Source: Spisula solida
Taxonomy: Eukaryota > Mollusca > Bivalvia > Venerida > Mactridae
Direction of reading: 5' to 3'
DNA: 64,000 bases
NCBI GenBank assembly: GCA_947247005.1
Contig: OX365947.1
Coordinates: forward strand, 1,936,530-2,000,529
A program made the position numbers and the translations under genes. Below, piece by piece: positions 41,801-46,230 of the stretch. A model generated the notes under the pieces. The model searched no databases and was not told the DNA's origin. It worked only from the letters and a program-made list of their open reading frames with translations. Positions within the stretch are counted from its first letter, which is position 1. Each line of letters begins with the position of its first letter.

Positions 41801-44800
41801 TTAGTCTATTTACTGGATGAACGAGTAAAAAGTTTTGGGTGAGATAATGTGGCTTTAAAGACAAACCATTGCGAAAAAAGGTTTTATGTGTGAATTAGGT
41901 CCGACATGTTGGACATTGCACGGGCGTTTAATTAATTTGTGAATTATAAATACGACCTCACCTTCCATTATTTTCTCGTTTGAGAACGTCCACACGGGGT
42001 CGCAATGGTGCTCTACTGCCGCTATGTTCGCGTAATGTATAACCTCTGTTACTGCATCGTCATAGTACTTGCCACCTAAAATATGAATCATAAAACTGAT
42101 TCTATTATACCATCAATTTCTATTCTTAAAAAGTAAAAACCTAAAGCCTAGGTCCCACTGAACATTTTTCGCCTCGGTGATCTACTCGCGATTTAAATTA
42201 ATGGGCATTAAGAACATCGGGAACAGTTCCTCGTTGTCTAGGGGAAGCTTTGGGGAAATCATGAGACAGTTTGTGATATCAGAAGGAATTGTGATGAATC
42301 GGGTAGTATCGGAAGAAATCGGGAGAACACCGCCGATGTGGAATTCCTCAATGGGACCAAGGCTTAATGAACGTTGAACCATTTTATTATTGACAATTTA
42401 GAAAAGTAAATAGGGAGGATTTGATGCACTGTTACGTGTAGCCGTACAGACTTGTCCCCCAACCTCCCAATTATTTAAAATTACGACCTTGTGCAATATC
42501 TATTCGGAGTTAACCGGATTTATTTAGAAAATTTACGAATTTTGTAATTTAACAAAGCTTATCTGCTGAGACAATGTTAACATTGCCATTATTGTAATAT
42601 AATCGAGAATTCGTAAGACTCAAGTTTACATTAATCACCCAAAGTACATAGAACCATTTTAATAAATTAAGCCTATAAAATGTTTTTGAACCAGTGGTTA
42701 TCTAAAGTTTCTTTTTAGATCAAATTGTTTTGTTCTTTTTTTCCGATCAAACGCGTTTGTTTGCTATTATAAGCTGGGACATAAACCTTATTCGCGTCAT
42801 TTGGCACCTGGCGTAGGTGTTAAAAGAGAAATACCTGAAAACAAGACAACCATTTCAAAAAATGTAATGCAGCGTTTTGTAGTATATTTTTTTTGGCACT
42901 TAGACGACAACTAATATATTTGATTTGCATTGTGCTATAATCTAGAGAATTTGACACGACTCTCGACCTTCAATTAGCATAATTTAACAGCTGATATATT
43001 GTCTATATTTATAACCCCGGTTGTATGTTTTCATAAGCAGGAAGTATCACGAAGATGCTCGATGTGTAATACCAACACAAATCTAAAGAACCGATATTGC
43101 ACGATTTACTCGCGGAAATTTATATATTCAACGCAAGTACCTTGTAATATATTCATGCATAAAGGTCAGGATCATGTCAAATTGTCTTTGCTATACAGTA
43201 AAGTCTGTTTAAAGTCCCATTTTGCCTTAAATGGCTGATTTAAAAAAGCAATAATTTGGCAACCCTATCTGCAACATGATGCATTTTGAGCACTTTAGTT
43301 GAGTCCCAAAGGTGGAAAACACCATAAGATGGAAGAAAACGAAAAAAAGCCTCCAGTTGGTTTGTTTACAAATTAAAGAAATGTAAACAATGAATGCAAA
43401 ATTTAAAGTCTAAGGGGAGGAACTCTTGCAAAATGAGTATTTTGTCTTCCATACATTTTGCTAAATGTGATTTTTGGCATACTATCTTGACAGATACAGT
43501 TAACATTCTGTCGTCAACTATAAGTCATTTGTGAAAAACATCCTTATTCTTCGTATTTAGTATATTTAATGGATGATCGGGGGAAAAGTTTTGGGAGAGA
43601 TAATTTGACTTTAAAGACACTGTCCGTGGTAGAAGTAATACTACTCTATAATATGCTACTGCTAAATTTGCTGAGATTTCATACAATTCCTTTAACAACA
43701 CGCATTGACATATAATCGCCGTTTTCCAGTTATAACCTGATAAGCCGACAAGCTACGACTAGCCCATTTGGCAAAAATAACATGGAAAATGTGTCTCGGT
43801 ATTATTTTCATATTGTACACGTAAGACCCGAATCCAGGAAAACGGACCATATTCTGTATACACAATTTGGCTCAAACATTGGAACGAGGCTCTGCACTAA
43901 GACAGCACATTTTGAAGCAACCTTTGTATTTTTACAATATTGCGCTGATAACTTGTGTTTCTTTTTAAACATTTCATCAGTGCATCTTGTTTGATTTGCC
44001 TTATATCTGCAAGGTATTTTACCCTAACCAAATTTTGAGTAGCGTTAGTATAATTATTTATTTTGTATTTTTCCAAGGAAATGAATAAGATTGGTACTTT
44101 AATTCCGGAATAATTGGATTTACGGCACTAGAAGGATTTGTTTTGTAGAAAATGAAATTATTTGATGAAGCAAGTCAAAGAATTGAAATGTTATAAGCTG
44201 AAGTTAACTTACTACAGTTTAAACAGGACAATGTTTGAACCAAATTTTGGTGATAGCACCAGAACTTGAACAGACTTGCACCTTATTTTCTCGATTGGGC
44301 ATTTAAACTTAGAAGGACCCCCTGAATAATTGTATTATTATTTGGTAGGGTGGTTTTATGTGTGTACATGATACTACTTATGTGGTTACGCGCAACTCTT
44401 ATGATAAGAGCTATAAGAGCTTTTTTGCTGCATTGATATAACGAAGTTCGTTATAAATCACAAATCCCGACAATTTACGTGTATCTAACTTGTTAAATCA
44501 TTTGCCATGCATGGACTGGACTTGATTTCGCTATAACCGAGTTCGTTATAAGTAGGGTTACCACCGTAACGAATCAACTTCCAGTTATCGCAATAATGAG
44601 TATACGTTGAATTGTATATAATTGCAAAAATGAGTACAGTGATGGAAAATCACCGCATGTTTCAATCACAATAATGAGTACACGTTGAATTGTATAGTTT
44701 CACAATAATGAGTACAGGGATTTGGTTTATACGCGGTGGTTACCGTAATAAAACATTTTACGTATTTGTTTTACAACTAAGATAGTTTTCTAAACTAACT

Positions 44801-46230
44801 TGCAAGAACCTCTGTAACTGTGTGTAGCTATCTGCAAAATGCATACATAATTATACTTTGTATATCTGAAGTTGGCGTAGTGGTAGAGTGTCCCCGTCGA
44901 GTGTGGGAGGTCCCTGGTTCCATCCCAGACCGCCCCATACCAACGACAAAATAAGAATGGTACCAGTATTTACCTTGCTAGACGCCCAGCATAAAAGAGA
45001 CTTCTCTCATACCCTAGTGACGATGGATCACATCAGGAATGAGGTGTCGAGAGTGTATAATATAAGTTTTAAAAATCTTGTTTCACAATCGACATCGACC
45101 TTTAAAAAATTCGTATAAAATAAAATAAAGTCGGTCTTGAAACAAAAAGTGTGCGTGTAAAATCGAGTGACAGTTGAAGCACGATTTCTCATTCGTAAAT
45201 CGATCAAAGCTAGTGTTTATATAAATCGATCAAAGCTAGTGTTTATATAAACCCAGTGAGTTTCCGTGTGGTAAAATCTCGAGTTTCCCGTGCATACGCA
45301 TATACCCTTATGTAATATAATATATTACACAAACTATTTTTGTCAGCCGCGCATCTTTCATTTGTCGAAAAACTACACATACCTTGATGACGAAATACTC
45401 AAAATTAATATTCACGTAGTTGTTTACTTCAAGGTACTGTTTAATCAAAGCACTTACGACAGGATGAAAAATACGTTCAAATTTAAATTCTTAATTATTC
45501 TTTAAAACCTACGTAATTGGGACGGATATGAATCGCAGAAGCTCGTTGATTGAATAATAATTAGAATCTAATTTTGAAAACAATTTATCGTAGTTTGTAG
45601 CTGATAAAGCGTTATAAAGAATTAAAATTAAAAAACGTAAATTTACGATTTCGGCTTTGAAAAAACAGTACCAGCTACATGTTCAGTTTCATAACTTCCC
45701 CAAAACGTCGTTCTAGAACAATAATAATAATAATAATATTTGATTTGATATAATATCAAATATCACCAAATATAAATAAAAGATGTAAAATGTAACACAA
45801 AATTACAAAATTACATATACAAAAGTGTGTTTTAAGAATTTGCATAAGGCAGCCATGTCAAGCAGACCCTAACCAAAGATAACACAAAAAAGAGGATACC
45901 TCTTATTTCCATTGTGGTCCTTGTAGACCTTTAGTTGTACTGACAAAATATATAAAAAGCTATAATTTAAAATTGACTGTATATATGCAAATACAGTTGA
46001 AGAAAAAAAATAGACTTACTAGTGTCATCTTCAGGTTCAGCGTCGTGTTCAACATCCGCGGTATTCACATTTCCAACCAATGCTCGTGCAATCCCCGTGC
46101 GTATTATGTCCTCTAGAGTGAAATCAGTGTCCAATATGGCCGACTCCCGGTTCGGCATAAAACAATAAACCACCTCTCCAAGACATACGAAAATTACCAA
46201 AGATAGCATTATATGTGTGAACTGCACCAT
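2654..46230 (-). CDS. VWA7-like secreted protein, 18 exons, 945 aa
   Basis: Full span of a gene resembling von Willebrand factor A domain-containing protein 7. The 18 exons total 2838 nt. All 17 junctions have GT/AG ends and matching phase, and the joined frame is open from ATG at 46230 to TAA at 2656-2654. The protein has a signal peptide (about 1-23) and an N-terminal module with FYSNTNWVEL near residues 206-215, the family's characteristic FYS-TNWVE block. The CTTC and KCRHGG cysteine motifs and GGINK...SPHH follow. A short VWA-like segment covers about 346-490, NPKPGQW and GRPIAG lie at 571-622, beta-rich modules at 623-816 and a Cys-rich C-terminus at 817-945. Human VWA7 is a little shorter, about 890 aa. 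No C-terminal membrane helix is seen and N-glycosylation sequons are frequent, so it is probably secreted. The molecular role of the family is not established. Introns are 0.3 to 12.1 kb and rich in repeats. Confidence 0.92.
3250..3515 (-). repeat. Dispersed repeat shared with 52765-53950
   Basis: Sequence in intron 17 matches, on the opposite strand, the flanks of the 27-bp minisatellite near 53 kb (blocks such as CCATACTGACAAGGTTGG and GACCTATATTTATG). It contains a 20-bp perfect hairpin at 3430-3472. Confidence 0.65.
3579..3817 (-). CDS. VWA7-like exon 17, Cys-rich
   Basis: Residues 817-895. Contains DVTPPTCNV, GTCDFGSDVCLC and a beta-rich stretch with WEMSAIVGDIGEGLSMVFA. Four cysteines and several N-glycosylation sequons suggest an extracellular disulfide-bonded module. 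Acceptor CCACAG, donor GTAACG. Confidence 0.9.
4362..4455 (-). CDS. VWA7-like exon 16
   Basis: Residues 785-816: TVTISAKASGAPNNKVQYYV then RRFTVEEKIIR, the last strands of the Ig-like module. Acceptor TTGCAG, donor GTAATT (weak). Phase 0 end matches exon 17. Confidence 0.8.
4456..5763. mobile_element. Pearl-like fragments split by a foldback element
   Basis: Intron 15. The pieces 4520-4640 and 5265-5465 resemble each other and 22280-22600 (AGCAACCACAAT, CCAAGTTTCATAAAC, GGAAACTGTTTGAGTTATG). An inverted-repeat element at 4654-5170, with arms CACAGGTAACNGTATCA, separates them. Confidence 0.5.
5764..5965 (-). CDS. VWA7-like exon 15, Ig-like beta module
   Basis: Residues 718-784. Starts FYKGQTITIPYRVRNVGGGT, reading like an immunoglobulin-like fold of the kind at the C-terminus of VWA7. 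Two N-x-T sequons. Acceptor TTTCAG, donor GTAAGT. Confidence 0.88.
6638..6928 (+). pseudogene. Non-LTR retrotransposon ORF2 C-terminal remnant
   Basis: An open segment of about 97 codons ending in TAA. It reads like the C-terminus of a LINE reverse transcriptase polyprotein: LQQRRLWADVTLMYKVVNNL, a YLPM-APLRTTRG stretch, then YQYSFSPRTVVCWNMIPEPL. The '-RR---L-YK--NN' and 'SF-PRT---WN-LP' signatures support this. It is 5' truncated and sits antisense in intron 14 of the VWA7-like gene. The precise clade cannot be told. Confidence 0.7.
7142..7253 (-). CDS. VWA7-like exon 14
   Basis: Residues 681-717. EFMIAIEGKDTAGNTFRRLN followed by SKIVSSLAIQLEVFP corresponds to the 'F-I-G-D-AG--L-R' block of VWA7. 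Acceptor CTTCAG, donor GTAAGT. Confidence 0.9.
8130..8302 (-). CDS. VWA7-like exon 13
   Basis: Residues 623-680. Beta-rich sequence VQVSVPLVDKVGSVDALLFL, then a conserved NVGGRRGKSLFMAHATIPPS. One N-x-T sequon. Acceptor TTGCAG, donor GTAAGT. Confidence 0.9.
8381..8526. mobile_element. MITE with TATTCAATATTGATCTT termini, copy 1
   Basis: A 146-bp inverted-repeat element in intron 12. Its ends are GGTGGTATTCAATATTGATC and AGATCAATATTGAATAC. A second copy is at 17502-17649. It lies 78 bp before the exon 13 acceptor. Confidence 0.7.
9073..9229 (-). CDS. VWA7-like exon 12, NPKPGQW motif
   Basis: Residues 571-622. NPKPGQWRI is the family's 'P-PG-W-I' strand, followed by DVGANTDLDFFYKFMQPGPD and YPLIGRPIAG. 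These are clear VWA7-like landmarks and confirm that exons on both sides of the nested gene belong together. Acceptor ATCTTCAG, donor GTATTT (weak). Confidence 0.92.
9909..10052 (-). mobile_element. tRNA-derived SINE, family A, copy 1
   Basis: The minus strand carries an A-box-like AGCTCAATGGTTAGCGCG and a B box (GGGTTCAAAACC), followed by a tail with TATGCCTGCCC and GGCTATGCTCGGCATTT. It shares sequence with copies at 23999-24141 and 47279-47390. It ends about 124 bp before the stathmin-like start codon. Confidence 0.65.
10135..10142. promoter_or_regulatory. CRE palindrome upstream of stathmin-like start
   Basis: TGACGTCA, the full cAMP-response-element palindrome, lies 33 bp before the ATG at 10176. 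Binding by CREB/ATF-type factors is an inference from the motif. The same octamer is over-represented in the whole window, so its presence alone is weak evidence of function. Confidence 0.4.
10176..10604 (+). CDS. Stathmin-like exon 1
   Basis: Residues 1-143, starting MARGKRQTKIILVRSAP and ending in a Lys-rich run. The ATG at 10176 has a strong context (A at -3, G at +4). The in-frame ATG at 10134 has a weak context and would add 14 residues. The donor is AAG|GTTGGT, phase 0. No known domain is recognised in this part. Confidence 0.72.
10176..20354 (+). CDS. Stathmin-like protein, 5 exons, 394 aa, nested gene
   Basis: Five exons (1185 nt) with matching phases and GT/AG ends give a complete 394-codon frame. 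The C-terminal half, residues about 230-355, looks like a stathmin-like domain: a beta-hairpin start (KGGVAFTVEM), a Pro-rich link (SVLPPIRQRPGP), then a long charged helix with QKLESAESKRIEHINKKI, VAANRRTQNEMEFKRTTLEK and REKEDKA. The family binds tubulin dimers in the cytosol and destabilises microtubules. The N-terminal 230 residues are an unusual extension: acidic, then poly-Lys (about 133-146), then NSGCFGFISTWLAKRKERRR with one Cys (194) that could be lipidated, as in neuronal stathmins. The gene lies wholly inside intron 11 of the opposite-strand VWA7-like gene. AATAAA signals are at 20516 and 20521. STMND1 is the main alternative within the family. Confidence 0.75.
10605..11281. other. 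Intron 1 of stathmin-like gene
   Basis: No coding sequence. A (CA)n tract is at about 10960-10988; otherwise AT-rich unique sequence. Confidence 0.6.
11282..11537 (+). CDS. Stathmin-like exon 2
   Basis: Residues 144-228. Acceptor TTTACAG, donor GTAAGT. It continues the Lys run (KKKSSPATEV), then an acidic link and the basic helix AKRKERRREKKRKAIEARK after a lone Cys in NSGCFGF. The 5.4-kb inverted repeat starts about 15 bp after the donor. Confidence 0.75.
11552..16960. mobile_element. 5.4-kb foldback structure inside intron 2 of nested gene
   Basis: Two inverted arms, about 11552-12960 and 15520-16960, are near-identical at their outer ends; over 66 codons of one shared frame they differ by one residue. 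Similarity falls toward the centre. Each arm is itself about four tandem units of roughly 360 bp, each with AGGTCAAGGTCA-type blocks. The 2.5-kb core is a degenerate satellite. No transposase is seen. It could be a foldback-type transposon or an inverted duplication. Confidence 0.75.
13230..15200. repeat. Degenerate satellite of about 42 bp units
   Basis: Phrases like GTACNNATCACTGCAAG, GTACAGNCATCT and GGCCCTATGNGGTA recur every 42-45 bp through the core of the foldback, heavily diverged. Open frames here are chance products. Confidence 0.6.
17042..17446 (-). mobile_element. TTAA-flanked MITE, copy a
   Basis: About 405 bp with TTAA at both ends and terminal repeats TTAAAGTCNCATTAT. Inner landmarks are AAAAAGCAATAACTTGGCAA and GGTGTTTTCCATC. 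Other copies are at 23617, 41455 and 43209. TTAA ends are typical of piggyBac-type transposition. Confidence 0.72.
17502..17649. mobile_element. MITE with TATTCAATATTGATCTT termini, copy 2
   Basis: A 148-bp element with ends GGGGTGGTATTCAATATTGA and its reverse complement. Same family as 8381-8526. Confidence 0.75.
17650..18224. other. Intronic AT-rich sequence
   Basis: Part of intron 2 of the stathmin-like gene. No gene or clear repeat seen. Confidence 0.4.
18225..18748. mobile_element. Palindromic element with 116-bp arms
   Basis: Near-perfect inverted arms at 18225-18340 and 18632-18748 (outer end TAAATAACTCTGACTC) flank about 290 bp holding two TGACGTCA octamers. Each arm contains CTGATGA, an AGAGCATGTGCTC hairpin and CGAAA, a hammerhead-like arrangement. 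Confidence 0.8.
18864..18885 (+). other. Hammerhead-like hairpin motif
   Basis: CTGAAGA, a GCC-AGTAA-GGC hairpin, then GAAAT. It is related in layout to the motif in the palindromic element and to 8787-8812 (minus strand). Probably a remnant of a retroelement end. Confidence 0.35.
19033..19142 (+). CDS. Stathmin-like exon 3, domain start
   Basis: Residues 229-265: VYDSWVAKGGVAFTVEMDSR then PMKMSVLPPIRQRPGP. The first part resembles the capping beta-hairpin of stathmins ('-GQAFEL-L-P'). Acceptor TTTCAG, donor GTGAGT. It lies 7.5 kb from exon 2, across the foldback and palindromic elements. Confidence 0.75.
19612..19712 (+). CDS. Stathmin-like exon 4, helix
   Basis: Residues 266-298: IRMATDQKLESAESKRIEHI then NKKIVTARAQSRL. 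QKLESAESKR matches the stathmin 'KLEAAEERRK' core. Acceptor TTCACAG, donor GTGAGT, two bases left over. Confidence 0.78.
20066..20354 (+). CDS. Stathmin-like exon 5 and stop
   Basis: Residues 299-394. VAANRRTQNEMEFKRTTLEK and IREKEDKAF continue the helix, followed by a Ser/Thr/Pro-rich tail with TPTNDSFTPLTPMWTESDID and a TGA stop. TP and SP sites could be kinase targets (inference). Acceptor TTTATTACAG. Confidence 0.78.
20516..20526 (+). terminator. Polyadenylation signals of stathmin-like gene
   Basis: Two overlapping AATAAA hexamers lie 162-172 bp after the stop codon, followed by a T-rich stretch from about 20545. Confidence 0.6.
21215..21312. repeat. Short tandem repeat ATACAAAAA
   Basis: About ten imperfect 8-10 bp units, starting 22 bp beyond the exon 11 donor. 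Confidence 0.85.
21335..21414 (-). CDS. VWA7-like exon 11
   Basis: An 80-nt exon coding SEQQFGNTSVATKQQLGTRL then EVIKIF. It completes the module begun in exon 10. Acceptor TTGTAG, donor GTGAGT, phase 0 end. A repeat of about 9 bp units (ATACAAAAA) starts 22 bp beyond the donor. The next exon is 12.1 kb away. Confidence 0.82.
21581..21856 (-). mobile_element. tRNA-derived SINE, family B, copy 1
   Basis: The minus strand starts AAGTGGTCTAGTG (A box), then GGTTGTGGGGTCGATCCC (B box), with a body containing GATGCTTCTGGATC and ATCATGCACTATCCCCC. A second copy is at 30262-30547. Confidence 0.7.
22280..22680. mobile_element. Pearl-like element with GACG array and hairpin end
   Basis: Core repeats with GGAAACTGTAAGAGTTATG and GGAAACTGTTTGTGTTACG lead into (GACG)n at 22604-22634 and a hairpin (AGTCCCCT ... 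AGGGGACT, 22648-22679) that ends 13 bp from the exon 10 donor. Same family as the 4.5-5.5 kb fragments. Confidence 0.6.
22693..22858 (-). CDS. VWA7-like exon 10, first beta module
   Basis: Residues 489-543. ESVAAKPPVSVLKF begins a beta-sandwich-like module ending SSSVHLYMPNG, the equivalent of the 'I-V-NP-G' turn in VWA7. Acceptor ATTGCAG, donor GTAAGT. Repeat-derived sequence with a 32-nt hairpin lies 13 bp beyond the donor. Confidence 0.88.
23141..23265 (-). CDS. VWA7-like exon 9, end of VWA segment
   Basis: Residues 447-488. AYNLIADVSGGTVYQTD followed by KKNIAAVVDIIK matches the end of VWA domains in this family (the 'SGG-V--TD' turn, then the last helix). Acceptor CCCACAG, donor GTGAGT. 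Confidence 0.88.
23367..23612 (+). mobile_element. tRNA-Asp-like SINE, short form
   Basis: The tRNA-like head at 23371-23440 has A box (TAGCTCAGTGGTAACG), anticodon loop CTGTCAA (anticodon GTC) and B box (GGGTTCAATCC). The tail has TGTGTATCGGTGCTATACAC and ends GGGCGCTATATAAATCTGGT. It is shorter than the related copy at 28465. It resembles molluscan tRNA-derived SINEs; the family name is not certain. Confidence 0.75.
23617..23994 (+). mobile_element. TTAA-flanked MITE, copy b
   Basis: Lacks about 20 bp of its 5' end but is otherwise collinear with copies a, c and d. It is sandwiched directly between two SINEs. Confidence 0.72.
23999..24141 (-). mobile_element. tRNA-derived SINE, family A, copy 2
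   Basis: The best preserved copy. The minus strand has TAGCCCAATGGTTAGCTCG (A box) and a TpsiC arm CCCGGGTTCAAATCCGGGT, followed by the family tail with GGCTATGCTCAGCATTTT. Confidence 0.75.
24403..24534 (-). CDS. VWA7-like exon 8
   Basis: Residues 403-446: CLNNDDVIVVIRDVSSDVTT, then a region with ECETNPIRVIYVFPAGHTTSAG. It has two predicted beta strands in a Rossmann-like order. Conservation with vertebrate VWA7 is weak here. Acceptor TTCTCAG, donor GTAAAT, phases consistent. Confidence 0.8.
24602..24849. mobile_element. GGCCCCGATCTC MITE, copy A
   Basis: About 248 bp. Ends are GCCCCGATCTCACGAAGCAT and its inverse (TTTCGGGAAATCGGGGCC), with GAGAT-rich interior strands. Intron 7. Confidence 0.78.
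25192..25444. mobile_element. GGCCCCGATCTC MITE, copy B
   Basis: About 253 bp, with left end TGGCCCCGATCTCTCGAAGC and right end TTCGGGAGATCGTGGCC. Ends 79 bp beyond the exon 7 donor. Confidence 0.78.
25524..25697 (-). CDS. VWA7-like exon 7, degenerate VWA start
   Basis: Residues 345-402. FGLRAVVGAEELSRIF matches the helix before the VWA domain. The next strand, TVYVDATERVSEELHEF, sits where the family has the metal-site motif (D-x-T-G-S). Here it reads D374-A-T376-E-R378, so the last Ser is Arg. Phase is continuous from exon 6. The acceptor is TTTGCAG; a pogo-like MITE begins 11 bp upstream of the exon and supplies most of the apparent polypyrimidine tract. Confidence 0.85.
25709..25897. mobile_element. 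Pogo/Tigger-like MITE next to exon 7 acceptor
   Basis: 189 bp, with ends CAGTAAAACCTCG and CGAGGTTTTACTG and a TA duplication on each side (25707-25708, 25898-25899). TA target and CAGT-AACCTCG termini fit pogo-type Tc1/mariner elements. Multiple internal GCTCGAAT words. Its end lies 11 bp from exon 7. Confidence 0.82.
25978..26206. mobile_element. GGCCCCGATCTC MITE, copy C (left end decayed)
   Basis: The right end TTTCGGGAGATCGGGGCC and the GAGAT-rich body are intact; the left terminus is lost or mutated. A fragment of the CTGTAAAATCA element follows (26217-26290). Confidence 0.65.
26291..27830. other. Intron 6 sequence without recognised features
   Basis: AT-rich. No VWA-domain exon could be found on the minus strand here, nor any clear repeat family. 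Confidence 0.4.
27832..28455. repeat. 50-bp minisatellite, about 12 copies
   Basis: Unit CCTTACGACATGGCAGAGAT, then AGCCACGCCTCATGGTTTGT and CGTACATTTA. GTCGTACATT recurs exactly every 50 bp from 27871 to 28421. Units differ by one to four substitutions. Each holds the inverted pair TACGACA/TGTCGTA, so single strands could form hairpins. Confidence 0.95.
28465..28890 (-). mobile_element. tRNA-Asp-like SINE, long form
   Basis: Same head (anticodon GTC, B box) and tail as 23367-23612, with about 190 bp more in the middle (around TCCGGCGCTGCAGAAGTGCG and GAGAGAGACA). It abuts the 50-bp minisatellite. Confidence 0.75.
28915..29195. mobile_element. Relative of the GAGAGGTTGCG MITE
   Basis: Shares ACGTGTACGTGTAGCTACCC, GTGTAACATCACATG and GTTTATATAAACTCAATGAA with 36001-36366, in inverse orientation. 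One terminus (GAGAGGTTGCG) is present; the other is unclear. Confidence 0.55.
29196..30261. other. Intron 6 sequence without recognised features
   Basis: No exon or repeat family recognised. A short open frame at 29862-30062 has no recognisable similarity. Confidence 0.4.
30262..30547 (-). mobile_element. tRNA-derived SINE, family B, copy 2
   Basis: Same family as 21581-21856: minus-strand boxes TAGTGGTCTAGTGGTAAGGG and GGTGTGGGTTCGATCCC, with matching body. The B box is closer to consensus than in copy 1. Confidence 0.75.
30548..31975. other. Intron 6 sequence without recognised features
   Basis: AT-rich. No exon or clear repeat seen. Confidence 0.4.
31978..32213 (+). mobile_element. AATTTGACATGA MITE, copy a
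   Basis: About 236 bp with inverted ends of about 25 bp (GAATTTGACATGACTCTCGA and AGGATCATGTCAAAT). Other copies are at 42946-43183 and 33964-34202; pieces at 34750-34870, 39907-39980 and 62015-62075. Confidence 0.72.
32482..32682 (-). CDS. VWA7-like exon 6, KCRHGG and SPHH motifs
   Basis: Residues about 278-344. It contains KCRHGG, GGINKISSSQKYSPHHFLH and a helix ending SYLADK, the family block directly before the VWA segment. The acceptor is TTCACAG and the donor GTAAAT. It is followed by the 6.8-kb intron 6. Confidence 0.92.
32800..33515. repeat. 64-bp repeats in inverted arrangement
   Basis: Four tandem 64-bp units at about 33215-33515 (CTTCTTGTATGACTTATTGC at 33251, 33315, 33379 and 33443). 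A shorter array of the inverse sequence at 32805-32935 (AATAAGTCATATA, AATTGTATAGT) forms the other arm. Related words are at 34915-35000 and 44575-44735. Confidence 0.8.
33533..33785. mobile_element. GGCCCCGATCTC MITE, copy D
   Basis: About 253 bp, with left end GGCCCCGATCTCCCTAAACA and right end GATGCTTCTGGAGATCGGGG. Intron 5. Confidence 0.78.
33964..34202 (-). mobile_element. AATTTGACATGA MITE, copy c
   Basis: Inverse orientation to copies a and b; ends GAATTTGACATGATCCTGAC and GGTCGAGAGTCGTGTCAAGT. Confidence 0.7.
34203..35067. other. Intron 5 remainder
   Basis: No exon. A fragment of the AATTTGACATGA element lies at 34750-34870 and words of the 64-bp repeat at 34905-35000. Confidence 0.4.
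35068..35144 (-). CDS. VWA7-like exon 5
   Basis: A 77-nt exon coding VNYGTMCQQNLITNRFLTSG then YLRID. The LTSGYLRI wording is typical of the family between the two Cys motifs. The acceptor is ATTTCAG and the donor GTAAGT. Phases agree with exons 4 and 6. Confidence 0.88.
35262..35450 (-). mobile_element. tRNA-like SINE, family C, copy 1
   Basis: The minus strand starts with a tRNA-like AGCGCAGTGGTAGAGCATCC and ends with CGATGGATAACATCA and GAGGTGTCGAGAG. It shares the tail with 44872-45090 and with a fragment at 32995-33075. Confidence 0.5.
36001..36366. mobile_element. GAGAGGTTGCG MITE
   Basis: 366 bp with inverted ends TTAGAGAGGTTGCG and CGCAACCTCTCTAA. Interior CG-rich ACGTGTACGTG words. 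It lies in intron 4, 37 bp from the exon 4 donor. Related sequences are at 28915-29195 and 45140-45425. Confidence 0.75.
36404..36467 (-). CDS. VWA7-like exon 4, CTTC motif
   Basis: A 64-nt exon coding ISSNQLIPVAPPSVNTCTTC (residues about 232-251). The two cysteines fit the Cys motif that follows the WVEL block in VWA7-like proteins. The acceptor is TTTACAG and the donor GTAAGT. A MITE ends 37 bp beyond the donor. Confidence 0.88.
37237..37451. mobile_element. CTGTAAAATCA MITE, copy 1
   Basis: About 215 bp, ends CTGTAAAATCACATATTTTC and CGAAAAATAATGAATTTAC. It matches 54610-54825 in inverse orientation, and a fragment is at 26217-26290. Confidence 0.68.
37868..37925 (+). mobile_element. tRNA-like fragment
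   Basis: A-box-like TGGCCGAGTGGTTAGGG and B box GGTTCGAATCCC with a shortened middle, so not a functional tRNA. Probably a SINE head. Confidence 0.45.
37926..39167. other. Intron 3 remainder
   Basis: No exon recognised. Overlapping 75-codon frames on both strands near 38739-38966 have no recognisable similarity. Confidence 0.4.
39168..39533 (-). CDS. VWA7-like exon 3, FYS-TNWVE motif
   Basis: The largest exon, residues 109-230. The first part is helical and charged. The end carries ARDILGQIFLLLSAFYSNTN followed by WVELNN, the best single family identifier for VWA7-like proteins. A basic stretch (GKRRSRNQQESNKK) precedes it. The acceptor is AACAG and the donor GTAAGT; phase matches both neighbours. 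Confidence 0.93.
39534..41111. other. Intron 2 sequence
   Basis: No exon. A fragment of the AATTTGACATGA element is at about 39907-39980; the rest is AT-rich and unrecognised. Confidence 0.4.
41112..41229. mobile_element. Short foldback element CAGGTAACTGTATCA
   Basis: 118 bp that is almost entirely inverted repeat: GACGCATGCAG, CCCAGGTAACTGTATCAATA and the matching inverse. Same terminal family as 4654-5170 and 327-455. Confidence 0.75.
41455..41858 (+). mobile_element. TTAA-flanked MITE, copy c
   Basis: 404 bp, full length, TTAA at both ends, left end TTAAAGTCCCATTGTGCC. It ends 103 bp from exon 2. Confidence 0.75.
41962..42075 (-). CDS. VWA7-like exon 2
   Basis: Residues 71-108, including SGKYYDDAVTEVIHYANIA and HHCDPVWTFSNEKIMEG. 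The acceptor is TTTTAG and the donor GTGAGG. It enters with one base carried from exon 1 and leaves one base. It belongs to the conserved N-terminal module. Confidence 0.9.
42946..43183 (+). mobile_element. AATTTGACATGA MITE, copy b
   Basis: About 238 bp, collinear with copy a over its whole length. It is followed after 25 bp by TTAA MITE copy d. Confidence 0.72.
43209..43614 (+). mobile_element. TTAA-flanked MITE, copy d
   Basis: 406 bp, full length, ends TTAAAGTCCCATTTTGCC and GATAATTTGACTTTAA. Confidence 0.75.
43615..44570. other. Intron 1 sequence with one short palindrome
   Basis: No exon. TATAACGAAGTTCGTTATA near 44437-44455 and CTATAACCGAGTTCGTTATA near 44530 look like decayed termini of a pogo-type element. 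Confidence 0.4.
44872..45090 (+). mobile_element. tRNA-like SINE, family C, copy 2
   Basis: Head with GGCGTAGTGGTAGAGTG (A box) and GGTTCCATCCC (degenerate B box). The tail CTCATACCCTAGTGACGATG and GAGGTGTCGAGAGTG also occurs, partly, at 24310-24380. Confidence 0.6.
45140..45425. repeat. Repeat related to the GAGAGGTTGCG MITE, with internal duplication
   Basis: Shares GTGTTTATATAAACCCAGTG and ACCTTGATGACGAAATACTC with 36001-36366. A 29-bp segment (ATCGATCAAAGCTAGTGTTT and following) is tandemly repeated at about 45200-45255. Confidence 0.55.
46020..46230 (-). CDS. VWA7-like exon 1 (signal peptide)
   Basis: Encodes residues 1-70. It opens with a hydrophobic signal peptide (MLSLVIFVCLGEVVYC, cleavage probably near residue 23), followed by FMPNRESA and the helix TLEDIIRTGIARALVGN, which resembles the start of mature VWA7 proteins. 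An acidic linker ends the exon. The donor is GTAAGT and one base of the next codon is left over. The ATG at 46230 is chosen because it directly precedes the signal peptide. No upstream exon is evident, and the 5' UTR and promoter are not recognisable. Confidence 0.9.

Noticed and set aside
44437..44455. loxP-like palindrome TATAACGAAGTTCGTTATA
   Set aside because: Lacks an asymmetric spacer and matches decayed pogo-type termini nearby.
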